Assembly: GCA_021401465.1 (NCBI GenBank)
Contig: JADDMT010000033.1
Span: 124,001 to 188,000 of the forward strand
Direction: 5' to 3'
DNA: 64,000 nt
Source of the DNA: Teratosphaeria epicoccoides
Lineage: Eukaryota > Ascomycota > Dothideomycetes > Mycosphaerellales > Teratosphaeriaceae
Shown: in pieces, positions 12,039-22,722 of the stretch
Layout of the letters: the number at the start of each line of letters is the position of its first letter
How positions within the stretch are numbered: the first letter of the stretch is position 1
The notes under the pieces: generated by a model
What the model was told of the DNA's origin: nothing
The model's database searches: none
The model's input: the letters and a program-made list of their open reading frames with translations, nothing else
Program-made: the position numbers and the translations under genes

Positions 12039-14470
12039 TTGACAGTAGTCTTGTACACTAAGATTATTGTTAATAGGCACTTGACAAGTACATTAATAGA
12101 TTCCGGAGTAAGCAGGAATTTTGCCTCCGAATTATTTGTTAAGAGCCGAGGGATTAAAACCCGAAGCAGAAGAGAAGGAGCGTATGAGTTCATAGTAGTA
12201 GATAGGTTACTACTACCTAGTGTAGAACAGGAGACGATACCGTTACTACTAGCTATCTAATAGTACTACGAGGAAATTGTCTTAGATGTTACTAACATAG
12301 CTAGTTATGATGTTATACTAGGTATGCCTTAGTTAAGAAAGCATAACCTAGTTATGATCTAGAAAAGAGGAGTACTTACATTTAAGGAATGCGATTACAT
12401 GATTAGCATTTAACCTGTATAGTGGCAGCGTTTGCAGACAGATGAGATTAACAAGCGTAGGATGACTTATAAGACGTTTGCATCGACAGGAATCACAGAG
12501 AACTGTATTCAACCTAGATCGACACTACCGTTAGGTCAGGAGGGTCACGACAATGATCACGGGAATAGTAGAAGTCATGTACTATTAAAGAATGAAACTA
12601 GAATCTTAGACCTAGACATTCCTAAGGAGTATAGCAAGTAGAAGCGACTCTTTAAAGAGGAGAGAGGCAAGGCAGCCTTACCTAAACATTAACCATAGGA
12701 TCACAAGATACACTTATAGCCTAGGAAAGAGCCTTTATAGGGACCCCTATACGTAATATCTAAGAAAGAGCTTAAAACCCTAGACAAATAGCTAAAAGAG
12801 AAACTAGAGAAAGGCTAGATATAGAAGTTAACATCCTTAGCAGCCTTACTAGTAATGTTCGTTCTGAAAGCAAACAGGAAACTACAACTAGTAGTAGACT
12901 TCAGACGACTTAACAATATCATGATTAAGAACTAGTATCTATTACTAAACATAGAAGAAATGCAAGACTAATTAACTAGATTAGACTAGTATACGAAGAT
13001 TGACTTATGTAATACGTTTTACATAATACGCATAGTAGCTAGATACGAATAGATAACAGCATTCTAAACAAGATATAGACTTTACAAGTTCTTAGTCATG
13101 CTAATAGGACTTACTAACGCCCTAGCGTCATGCTAGGATCTTGTTAACAAAGTCCTCTAAGAACTTCTAGACGTATGCGTTATAGCATACATAGACGACA
13201 TCTTAGTTTATACTAAAGGAAGTCTCGACAAGCATATACAACAAGTATAGGACGTCTTCAAACAACTTACTCAAGTAGGATTTAAGACTACACTAGAGAA
13301 ATGCGAGTTCTACAAGAAAGAAGTTAAATTCCTAGGATTCATTATTAGCATAACTGGAATCAGGATCGATCTAGAAAAGACTAAGTCGATACAGGAATAG
13401 CTAACACTAACATGCGTTAAGGACGTATAGGCGTTCCTAGGACTAGCTAACTATAACAGGAAATTCATTAAAGGCTACTCTAAAACATTAGTACCCCTTA
13501 TAGAGCTTATAAAGAAAGACAAGAAATAGAACTAGAGCCTAAAGGAAGACTTAACGTTCAAGCGATTAAAGGAACAATGCGCTTTAGCACTAACGCTATA
13601 ATTATTCAATAGAAACAAGGCGGTCTAGATAGAAACAGACGCGTCAGATAGAGCTATAGGAGCATGTCTTACGTAAGAGCACGATAGGAAACGACACCTA
13701 GTAGCCTATTACTTAAGAAAGATGTTACCTACGGAACAGAACTACGACATTCATGATAAGGAGCTACTTGCAATAGTTACATCACTGTAACACTAGCAAG
13801 TATATACGGAAGGAGTACTAAGTCTTACAATTCTCTCTGATCACAAGAATCTAACTTACTTTATTACAACTAAGGTACTAACCTAAAGACAAGCCCGCTA
13901 GTCGGAGCTGTTAGGGTAGTACAAGTTCGAAATCCGCTATACCCTAGGACGCGAGAACAGAAGAGCCGACATACTAAGCTACCTTAGCGACTATATAGAG
14001 GGTTAGGAACTAGTGCAAGAGAAAATACTTAAGGCAAATGAAGATAGAAGCCTTAGTGCTAACACTAAGGAGTTTAACAACATTGTACGAGTTCTTAAGA
14101 ACATAGAAGAACAATTCCTAATCGAGCATAGGAAGTACTAAGTACTAAAGGAACGAGTTATATAGTGTATATAACAACACTACGACAGACTAGACAATAG
14201 GTACCCTAGAGTTTCTTAATTAATAGAACTAGTTAAGCGAAGCTTTAGATTCCTACACATGCGACAACGAATTCTAGAATACATCAAAAAATGTCTACAA
14301 TGCTAGCATAATAAAGCTAATAGACATGCTAAGTACAGACACATTTAATTTAAAAGACCTCTAGAGTAATCATGGGACGAATTAATAATGGATTTTATTA
14401 CGAAACTGCTAAAATCTAAAGACCTAGTCATAGGACATAACTATAACATGATACTTGTCATGGTTAATAA
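12039..14470 (+). pseudogene. Ty3/gypsy pol (Gypsy-3), truncated inside integrase
   Basis: The best preserved pol in the window. Protease: STLIDSGVSRNFASELFVK at about 12078-12140 keeps the Asp-Ser-Gly triad, followed by YDVILGMP. RT: 12640-13400 with LVVDFRRLN and the intact catalytic box AYIDDILVYT at 13185-13214. RNase H: about 13610-13960 with IETDASDRAIGACLT, DKELLAIV and SDHKNLTYF. Integrase: zinc-binding part with LQCQHNKANRHAKYRH (about 14295-14345), then the first catalytic Asp in LIMDFITKLLKSKDL at about 14385-14425. At about 14471 the homology stops and an inverted LTR scrap begins, so the rest of the integrase and the 3' LTR are lost. Dead because of many TAG and TAA codons. Confidence 0.95.
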
Positions 14471-14630
14471 CCCTAGGACAGGCAGTTAGGAGCTTCGTGC
14501 TTAATTCAATTCCCTTTCCTAGGGGATAGTTAGTTACAAGGATAATTGCTATTGTCGATATTCTTTACAGCTCTACAAGTCTAATACCTAGTTACCTTCC
14601 TGCTATCGGCACCTACCCTTATAACAGACA
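14471..14630 (-). repeat. Truncated LTR fragment (inverted)
   Basis: About 160 bp that match, in reverse orientation, the first 140 bp or so of the solo LTR at 33530-34013. The element end is at 14630 (TGTC read on the minus strand). The other end is cut at the Gypsy-3 integrase breakpoint near 14471. It lies directly against PL copy A. I cannot tell which retrotransposon family the LTR belongs to. Confidence 0.75.
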
Positions 14631-16673
14631 TAACGATTACCTACGCCTATACGCTGCGTTAGAAGAACAGATAGAGCAGCTTAGCCTACTTGGCTAAATT
14701 GCGCGGTTAATAGCAGCGAAGGAGTGCATGTTCTAGGAAACAAGCGCCTTCTTTAGTAGTAGCAGGGAATTACAACTTAAATTCCTAGCGATAGCAGAGG
14801 CGTTATAGACACGAGCAGGGGAGGTTAGTTTTTAGCATGTACTATACAAGATATCGTCAAACTATTAGTAGTAGATAGTCTAGAAGTTAACAATTACCTA
14901 GGGTTAACACGAAAGTAGTATAGCTGTTATAGTTTAAACGCGGCTCGAAGGCCTTTAGAATAATACGTATAGGATATTCTCTTGCATGTAGAACGAATCT
15001 CGCTACTATATACGCAGGATCTACTACAGAGTAACTACCTCCGTTAGGCTATGTCGTATAGGCAGATGTACTATATAGCGCGGATGTTTTGTAGTATATA
15101 TACTAGCTATTAATGAAGAATTAATGCTAACCGAGGCTAGTTCTACTAGCGGTATTTTGATAGCATACCGCTAGCAAGCTAAAAGTACCGCTAGCTAATA
15201 GGGAAGCGTAGTTTCAGAGGTAGCTGAATTTAGATGACACTTGCATGTTACAAGATACTATAAACATTACATCCTCTCTTTCTTCTGCATTAATAGACAC
15301 TACGTAGCTACATTAGACAGTAACTCGCAGTATGTACATATTTACATGCTGTAGATATTATCCTCTACTAACATGCTACTAGACCTACACGACTAAGAAG
15401 GATATACCGCGCTCTGTTCTCTGCTAATCCTTTAAGTTACATCCTTCTTTAATTATGCCTTCGAAGAAAGATAGACAATAGAGGTCACGTTCCGCGTTAT
15501 CTAGCTGCAGTTTAAATTATAATCTAGCAAATGATTTAGAAGACCTGCTAAGCAACGATAGCGATAGTGTAGACAACGGCAATAAGGAGATAGCTAACTA
15601 GGAGCATGAGGATTTCATAGTACCTAAAGCCTTTACGAAGGCAACTAGTATAAGAAGCTACCTGTATATAGCGGCTATACTAACATGCATACAGACAACG
15701 ACGTACTAGTCACGAAGAGACTAGACGCATAAGCGGTTATCCTTACTACTAAGGCGGAATTAGCTATACAAGAGGCCTTGGTCATTGTCTTGTAACACGC
15801 GACAAGATAGTAGCAAACCTAAGAGTAACAGGGTAAAGACATAGTAGCTAAGCATCTGTCGAGGCTGTTATAACAGCCGACCTACTAATCACAGGAGTAA
15901 TAGCAGCAGTCAAAACTACCGTAATAGCGAGTCTCGTAGCCGCTAGGGCGATAGTAGTAGTTAAAGTCAGTCTAGGAGCTAGTTAAGTAGCTGTCGAGGC
16001 TATAATAGCAGCTAGACTACAAACTCCGACTAAGGATACGACTACTCTAGTAGCGAAGATATACGTAGTAGCCCTCCTATGCATAAAGACAAGTTAATCG
16101 AGCCTTTGCTTGTTAAAGTCTAAAAACTCTCGTAGATAGACGCTTCACAAGGGCGGAAGGGCATTTCTGTGCTATACCCTACAGCTCCTACTTACTAGCC
16201 GAGTTGTAAGCGTATTGTAATAGACTAGTAGCTTGTAGCGCGTAATATGCTAGGGATGAAAGGTCGAGTTTGCTCGAGGCTAGAGGACGTAGATTTAGAT
16301 ACTATAAGTACCTAAGTAGGTCCTATGAGGAGGTGCTAATACTAGGGGCGTAGATAAGGCAGAGGTTGCGTTAGTGTCGTAACAACTACACGAATAGGGT
16401 TAGAGAAGCTATACTCGCATAGTCTAGCAAGGTAGATAATAAGCAGGGTTTAAAGGACTAGGCCGCGGACATGTTAATAGAAAGCAGATTCGAATGTAAG
16501 AACGAAGAAGAGGTAAGGAGAGAAGGCTTAGATGTCGTCGAAAGCGCTAACATGTCACAGGACCGGAGGTTTCTAAGCCTACTCGTGATCTTTTGTATGA
16601 AGAAGGCGTTCTTCTAGTTTAATTAGAAACTAACATAGAATCCTTTAGAGTCACGCGAGGTAAACGCTTTCAT
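14631..16673 (+). mobile_element. PL copy A: fragment of the giant DNA element
   Basis: A third, partial copy of one terminal part of the PL element. 14631-15045 corresponds to 33120-33524 of PL-left and 15046-16670 corresponds to about 34688-36302, both in the same orientation. The part equivalent to 34023-34687 is missing. The solo LTR at 33530-34013 is also missing, so this copy either predates that insertion or lost it. Copy A stops abruptly at 16673 inside the SR-rich gene, where PL-left begins. Identity to PL-left is high by eye and the differences are mostly C/T and G/A. Confidence 0.85.
15455..16673 (+). pseudogene. SR-rich unknown protein, PL copy A, 3'-truncated
   Basis: Same gene as 35084-37410 in PL-left and 45219-42900 in PL-right. 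The start is the ATG at 15455 (MPSKKDR), conserved in all three copies. An acidic N-terminal part is followed by a Ser/Arg/Asn-rich part (about 15840-16060) and a helical part ending in VRREGLDVVESANMSQDRR at about 16510-16570. It is cut at 16673 by the boundary with PL-left. Function unknown. Confidence 0.6.
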
Positions 16674-17060
16674 CATCTCGAAAACCTAACCCCTAAGTAG
16701 TATAAAGTACGAAGAGTAGACTAAGTAGAGCCGAGTTAGCTAAGTAAGTGCTAGTAGTATACTAGTAGTATCTTACTAGCTCGGCCTACTCGGCCCTACT
16801 CCTAGCTACTTGATTCACGGGCTCGTTAGCCTTCCTACTCATGCCTACTTGTAGGCATGCTTTTTTAACGGCTTTCTACTCGATCGCTACTTACCTACAC
16901 TCGTACGCTCCTCTGACGTGTATGTCTACTTAGCCCTACTCCTAGCCCTGCGATCTAGCGACAGGCATTACTACTAAGTGTTAGCGATATGTAGTAGTTA
17001 GAACACATACTACTATAGCTACTTGCCTGTAGTAATTAGCTACTATTCTAATACGTAGTC
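16674..17060. repeat. Outer terminal region of PL-left with subterminal repeats
   Basis: Starts with the terminal repeat (CTCGAAAACCTAACCCCTAA at 16677-16696) and goes on with repeated AAGTAG/CTACTT-like words in both orientations. Also present are a hairpin GCATGCCTAC/GTAGGCATGC near 16840-16862 and one copy of the palindrome CTAGTAGTATACTAG near 16751. Such clustered short subterminal repeats are transposase-binding arrays in EnSpm/CACTA elements; that role here is inferred. The same array ends PL-right (57000-57278). Confidence 0.7.
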
Positions 17061-17129
17061 CATGATAGGCTAAAGAACAGGAAACAGCATCGTTCTTAGG
17101 GTGTCGATATCAAATATAGGCCCTCTTAA

Positions 17130-18090
17130 CTTACGAGCTTAGCTTGTTCGTCACAAAATACACCTTTTTGTCTACTACTAAATAAACAATCAAAACAGAC
17201 CCCTAGGCTGTCTACATCTTATCCCTATGTTATCTACACTATTACTATAGCCTATACTACAATCTGCGTAAGCCCTTCTCATAACGGGGTAGAAAGGTTG
17301 CTAACTACTCCCTTCTTCCTACTATAATGCTCGTGAATAAAACTTGTCTTCAGACTGCCGTCTCTCTCCTATAGCTCGTTTACTACACTAGCTACTACAC
17401 TGCTGTCTCTGCACTATAGGCAGTCTCCGAAGCCTTCTACAGTTAACAGCTGTAGCTTGTAAGTCGTCTACATCCTCCTATGCCTTTCCTTATACGCTAG
17501 GAGGCGCATCTAGTTCGCAAACTATTCGACGATATTGTCTTCGACCTCTATGCTCTCTAATATTCCCTTATCCTTCTTGACTGCTAGAAACTAAAGTCGA
17601 GGCAGCCGAGTAGCCATAATAGTCATGCAGAGTACGAACTGCTTAGACTACACGAAACTGCAGAGGTCCGCATTAATGTCATCTGAATTCTAGTAAATAC
17701 ATACATACCTGCCCGCTATGTTAGTAGCAGGCAAGTAGCTACTACGACTAAAATATGCTACTATCGAATCACATCTACCTGCTATTACCTTGTCGCGCGA
17801 CTCGCTATGTCCTCCCCTTTAAAGATCTTCTTAAACAGCAGGATTTTGACGCGTCTAGTAAACATGAAGTTAGTAACTAGTCGTCATATCTTGGGGTTAA
17901 CTGCATACTAATTCCTATTCTAGGTTAGCTGCTTAGCGTAGCTGTCCTTATAGTTGTTATGCTAGTCGATTATCTGGCAATTCTTGCTGTAGTAGGCTAC
18001 TACCTAACATGGGCACTTCTTGAGCAGGCTGTCGATGCCATAATTAGCGCATTAAGCGACTATGCTAGCTATTGTCTTAAATGGTAAGAT
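17130..18090 (-). pseudogene. MYND-finger protein of PL-left, internally deleted
   Basis: Counterpart of the MYND gene at 55206-56680 in PL-right. The N-terminal zinc finger lies at about 18080-17960 on the minus strand. The start ATG seen in the other copy has become ATA here. About 675 bp present in PL-right (55493-56166) are missing near 17780. Because the PL-right frame runs through that segment without a break, I read this as a deletion here. The C-terminal part (about 17590-17270) retains MRLLAYKERHRRM and LLTVEGFGDCL. MYND fingers usually bind short proline-containing peptides in transcriptional repressors; the role here is unknown. Confidence 0.65.
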
Positions 18091-18877
18091 AGAGGGTTAA
18101 TTGATGTTACTGCTACTTGTGTATATTAGGCAAGTCTTCAAAGTTAGTTAATGTAATTAGTAAAGAGCCAAAGTAGAAGAGTAGTAGTAGATATAGATAT
18201 CTCTTGCTGCCAAGTGCACGTGCTGCCGCCTAGCTAGCGTACATGAGGCCGTTGTAACTGCCGTCTAGATTAGTTAGCTGCTACGTGCCGCTATGTGCTA
18301 CATGTAGGTAGTTATGCGCTCTTAACAAAGAAGTAGCAACTATGGCGACATCTATCCTATGCAGCTGTATCTGCCAAGTCTACATGCTACTATCGAGCTA
18401 GCGTTAGTATAACTATGTCGTAGTTACTACTATTCCTAATGCCCCTGTATAGTAGTAGATAAGGTTAGTAGGTCGCAACTACAAGGATCATTTTTTACTG
18501 CCTTTTAAGGCAGAATCGCCTAATATCGTGCCTTCTTCATTTAGTTATGTGCCTAGGTAGCAGTGTGTAATATTCAACCGAATCTGTAATAGCGTCGCGT
18601 GCCTTCTGTTTCTGGCCATTTTTCAGGTAGTAGCGTCATGTGCCTTCCATTTCTGGTCATTTCTCAGGCAGAAGCTAATGATGTAATAATACAACGTGTG
18701 CGGTTAGCGACTATGCAGAGCACATGACCTATAGCTGCTAAAATACAAAAGAAGCTTAGTACTTCGAATTTCTTTCTTTTAAACAACTACCTTATCTAGT
18801 ACTTAGCTTCTTCTTCGGCATCTATATAGATACTAGCATACTAATAACACCATAGCATGTAAACATTATATGCTTGT
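18091..18877. other. Intergenic region with a 40-bp tandem pair
   Basis: Region between two divergently transcribed genes, so it should contain both promoters. A roughly 40-bp unit (CGTGCCTTCTGTTTCTGG...) occurs twice in tandem at about 18592-18632 and 18632-18669, and twice in PL-right (about 54605-54690). Here both units keep CTGG, whereas PL-right has CTAG at the same places, a direct view of the mutation process. No gene seen. Confidence 0.6.
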
Positions 18878-20217
18878 ATGACAAGACTATGTACTAACGT
18901 GCTAGTAGATTCTAAACCTACTATGTTAACTAATCTGACCCTAGACCTAGAGCTAGCGATTAGTGTAGGTTCTAAGCATGCCGAGTTCGCGGCTGACTAC
19001 GTCCGCGATACTATCTAGGCATTAGAAGCTACCGTCGCGCTACAGAAGGCATATCCGGACTTTAATGCCTACGAGGATCTCGTTAACTACGCCCCTTAGG
19101 TAAAGCATTAAGCTAGGGACAAAGTACTTAACGTTGCATGTAGCGGTAGCCTGATTAGCCTCCTAGCGAGTGCAAAGCTAGCTGCGCTAGATGGTATATA
19201 CTTCCTAGACTTCTATGCTAAAATGCTAGATAAGAGCTAGGAGTATGTGTTATAGCTAGGCCTTAGAGGCAATACTGTTACTAACTAATCTCTAGTACTA
19301 TGTAGGACTACTAGGGAAGTGTAGACTCGTAGCGCTTTATCTAGGCGAGGCTTAGTCGTACCCCTATATCCTGCATCAAGCAGGCTGCTAGATGCCCTAA
19401 CAGCTTTTAGATAGTATTTACAAAGGGCGTGCTAGAGATGTTCGAGCCACGGGTCTATTCGGGGCTAATCCGCTAGCTACGCGAGCTAGTTAGTAATAAC
19501 GGCTAGCTGATCTTAGATTAGAAGGAGCCTGCTCCTAGCTAGCAGCTACTTTTGCACTAACTAAGCGAGGCTACTTCTATAGCCTATTAAGAGTACACTA
19601 TGACAGACTAGGCCTTGTTGCTATCGCGCATCTAGAATGTTTAGTACCCTGCCCTACTAAGTCCTAGCTTTAACTATCTAATCACGTAGTATACTATAAT
19701 TGCTAGCTAGGACGAATTAGCGAGGGCGCGGAGATCTATGCTTGCTTTCTTTGCTAAGCCTAGTGTAGTAAGTAAGGTGTCTCTCTACGTAGACTTTCTG
19801 ACCTACTACCTGACGGATTAGTTAACTGCTCTCTACGGCTTATTTGTCGAGCGAGCAAGAACCCGTGTTAGCTATCTAACCGCGGCGTTAGAGGTCAAAG
19901 TCGACATGGCGCGGCGTGAATAGCTTAATAGCAAGATTACTAGTACTACTCCTAGGCAGAGAGGTTTCTAGGTTAAGCTCTTATACACTCTCCTTATTAA
20001 GCCTATGGCTATAATACCTCTTAATCAAGTTAAACGGGAATTGTCGCGCATAGAGAGATGTGCGCTAGAACGACAGGTAGCGAAGGCTCTACAGAAAGGG
20101 CAGTAAATATACGAGGTAGATAAGCTAGCTAGCTGCCTAGACGCTAGCTAGCAGAGAGATGTGCATGCGATAAGAGACTTTCGGCTAGTAGCACTTACTG
20201 CCAATCCTGCGGCATGA
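18878..20217 (+). pseudogene. Unknown PL-encoded protein, about 445 residues
   Basis: Coding-like frame starting at the ATG at 18878 (MTRLCTNVLVDSKPTML). It runs on through KHAEFAADYVRDTI, ALQKAYPDFNAYEDLVNYA and LASAKLAALDGIYFLDFYAK, and ends in RDFRLVALTANPAA before a TGA at 20215-20217. One frame change lies between start and end, either a short intron or an indel. Mostly helical, no membrane segment, no family recognised. The same gene is at 54400-53020 in PL-right. Its stop overlaps the start of the next gene (ATGA at 20214-20217). Premature stops are nearly all TAG. Confidence 0.6.
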
Positions 20218-21241
20218 CTAATAAGTAGTTGTGTACGTAGGTAGAAGACCTGCTTGCGGCTATAGTAGGCGGCAAATCATGACTTTCTTGAGGACTTACT
20301 AAGTATCTACCTCTTAGCGACATGCCTGCTGTTAAAAAGAAGCTCGTAGCCGTCATCGCTAAACACAAGTTCCTCTTTCTCAAGGTTAGTAGCCGCAATT
20401 CTAACTAATCATACATATATATGCTAACTAGTTGTTTTTCTAGCTTCTAGCTAAGCTTTGTAACAAGATCTACAAAGGAGTTTCTATGTCGCCTACCCTG
20501 ATTAGCATCATGTTTAACTACAGCATAGGTTAGCTAAGTAGCTAAGTCGTCAAGTCTACTAGCGCTAGCTAGAAGAACTGCGTGCTAAGAGCCCTCTGAC
20601 TACTATAGTCGTGTCGTCAGATTTACGACGAAGTAATCTTCATGTTATATAGCATGAATACCTTCTACTTTAGCTCTAGCCTAACTATAATCAACTTCTT
20701 CCGTAGTGCTAGCCGCGGCTAGTATGTCTACAGCATTATCATAGGCATAGAGGGTTCGGCCCTGACGTAGTCTGTCGTAGATGCGCTTATGCGGTATAGT
20801 TTTAGGCTTAGAGACATTACATAGAGCATTAAGGCTAGCTCGAACGAAGACACATACTACATGATCAGAGCGCTTGTAGAGTCCGAGCTAGTAGAGGACC
20901 GTCCTACTATAGTGAAGAAGATGAGATTTATGCCTTAGGAGGGTCGTGCTGCTATGTGTAGGGCTAAGATGCCAAAATGGCTTGCTAAGGAGATCGAGCG
21001 CTATGCTTAGTCCTAGGATGCTATAATGCAGGAAGAGATAGTAGAGGCCTTGATAGCAGATAGAGTAATCGCTAAAGGCTCTAGATAGACCTTATACGCG
21101 TTAGATTAGAGAGGGATAGATAGCAGAATGCTACTACAGGGTCATGATGACAATTTGTTTTAGCGCTTTGTTGTTTTAGTTGATACGGGACATGCGTATA
21201 GGTCTAGGATATTCGGTAATCTTAGTATCAAGTTGTTCTAA
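20214..21241 (+). pseudogene. 2EXR / F-box-like protein with one intron
   Basis: The start at 20214 overlaps the stop of the preceding gene. Exon 1 (20214-20384) ends in KKKLVAVIAKHKFLFLK. A fungal-type intron at 20385-20443 has GTTAGT at the donor, TGCTAAC branch site at about 20422-20428 and TTCTAG at the acceptor. Exon 2 starts LLAKLCNKIYKGV and contains CRQIYDEVIFMLYSMNTFYF (about 20609-20668). Together, FxFLxLxAxLxNKIYxxV and CRQIYDE..xLYSxNTFYF are the hallmarks of the 2EXR family, F-box-like proteins abundant in ascomycetes. The TAA at 21239-21241 would give about 323 residues. PL-right has lost most of it (join equivalent to about 20315/21710). Several TAG stops. Confidence 0.75.
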
Positions 21242-22000
21242 AGGGCTTATATAGTTTTTGCTAGAGAGCTTGTTTATTAGCACATACCCTCTACTATCTG
21301 CATTAATAGTAGCGTATGAACTGCAAGCATTACTAGCTACTTAACAATCTAGCGTGGCAGCCATACTAATCCATATCGTCTTTCCAGTAATATTACATCG
21401 CTAGTAAGCTGTCCTTATATTGAATTTTGTACTCTAAGTAGGAGTATAGGCTGCGTTTAATATAGCGCTAGCTACAATAAGCTTAATACGGCTACATGCT
21501 ACTACTAGAATACTATCGGCAGTTTGTAACTACCAGTAGTTTGCAGCTTAGGAAACCCTTCTTAATAGGAGCTTACTCTTCTTAGCATCCCATGAAATTG
21601 CAGGTAAGATGTCGACGCCCTCGAGCTGCATATTGTGGCTTCAAGGTTACTAAGACAAGCAATTATTAACTGTCTGTAGGTATGCTATAGCTCGATGCGA
21701 AAGGATCTTGCTCTTCTTAGCATCTTATGAAATCGCAGGTAAGATGTTAACATCCTTAGGCTGCACTTCGTAGTCTATTAGGCCCTTATAGAGACTAAGC
21801 ATATCAACCTCGCTATGAAGGTATACTCCTTAAACTAAAGCGGTAGTAGAAGGGATGCCGCTAATACTAGATGCCCTAGGTCTAGTTTACCTCGCCCTAG
21901 TAGTAGAGGCGTAGGTTGCAAATAGCATGACATTAGCATAACGTCTATCTATTACTATATAATACAACTATGTAGCAGATCCTCTGGCCCCGCCTCGATT
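21242..22000. other. Intergenic region with a 61-bp direct repeat
   Basis: No gene visible. A segment CTTCTTAGCATC...GAAATTGCAGGTAAGATG at about 21572-21632 recurs, diverged, at about 21716-21776. The PL-right deletion ends within a few bases of the second copy, so the repeat region may have been a break point. Confidence 0.6.
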
Positions 22001-22008
22001 CCGATGAA

Positions 22009-22178
22009 TCTCATGAAGACTAGGAGGACAAGTCACTATGCAAGAAGGCTAAGGGCAACTCCGGTTAGCCGCTTAGTACCCTATTAGATCGTAGCAAAAT
22101 GTGCTAAACAGCTGACTAGAGTTACCCTTAGCCTTCTTGCATAGTAACTCGTCCTTCTAGTCTTCATGAGATTCATCG
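22009..22178. repeat. Long imperfect hairpin (about 70-bp arms)
   Basis: The left arm starts GAATCTCATGAAGACTAGGA and the right arm ends with its complement (TCTTCATGAGATTC). Inside, GAAGGCTAAGGGCAACTC faces GAGTTACCCTTAGCCTTC. The loop holds CCCTATTAGATCGTAGC at about 22080-22100. The same hairpin is in PL-right at 52510-52695, with diverged arms. It sits between the minisatellite and the 2EXR gene. It could be a relic MITE inside PL or a structural element of PL; I cannot decide. Confidence 0.85.
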
Positions 22179-22244
22179 ATGCTATGCGCTCTATTAGTTA
22201 AGGCTAGAGCTAGCGACAGACCGCATAAACTATCTACCCTAGCC

Positions 22245-22660
22245 GCCTTCGAAAGTGCTAGCAGTATACCTATAGCACCTCACTCTACCTGCTGTTACTA
22301 GATCCGCGAGATAGGGTAACAGCACACTCGATCTAGCCGCGACTAAAAGTGCTAGCAGTATACCCGTAGTATCTCCTTCTTTCTGCTGTCACTAGATCCG
22401 CTAGATAGGGTAACAGCATACTCGGCCTAGCCGCGACTAAAAGTGCTAGTAGTATACCTGTAGCATTTCCTTCTATCTGCTACTAGTATTTCTGCGAGAT
22501 AGGGTAACAGCACATTTGACCTAGCCGCGACTAAAGGTGCTAGTAGTATACCTGTAGCATCTCCTTCTATCTGCCGCTAGTATTTCCGCGAGATAGGGTA
22601 ATAGCACACTTGACCTAACCGCAATCAAAAGTGCTAGTAGTATACCTATGGCACTATAAG
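22245..22660. repeat. 93-bp minisatellite, about 4-5 units
   Basis: Each unit contains GTGCTAGTAGTATACCTG, an AGC-rich stretch, then GATAGGGTAACAGCACAC and CGCGACTAAA. Unit starts fall at about 22254, 22347, 22441, 22534 and 22627, giving a period of 93-94 bp. PL-right has fewer units (about 2-3, 52225-52460). It lies just past the 3' end of the transposase gene. The half-palindrome GCTAGTAGTATAC in each unit is shared with the dispersed palindrome of PL. Confidence 0.9.
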
Positions 22661-22722
22661 GCGTCTCTTGTGATTTACTGCTAGTAGTTTTATCATAATG
22701 TCCGCAGGTCTAGGGCTAGCAT

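Noticed and set aside
22245..22660. CRISPR-like array (regular 93-bp period)
   Set aside because: Units repeat over their full length with no unique spacers; this is a minisatellite in a eukaryotic transposon.
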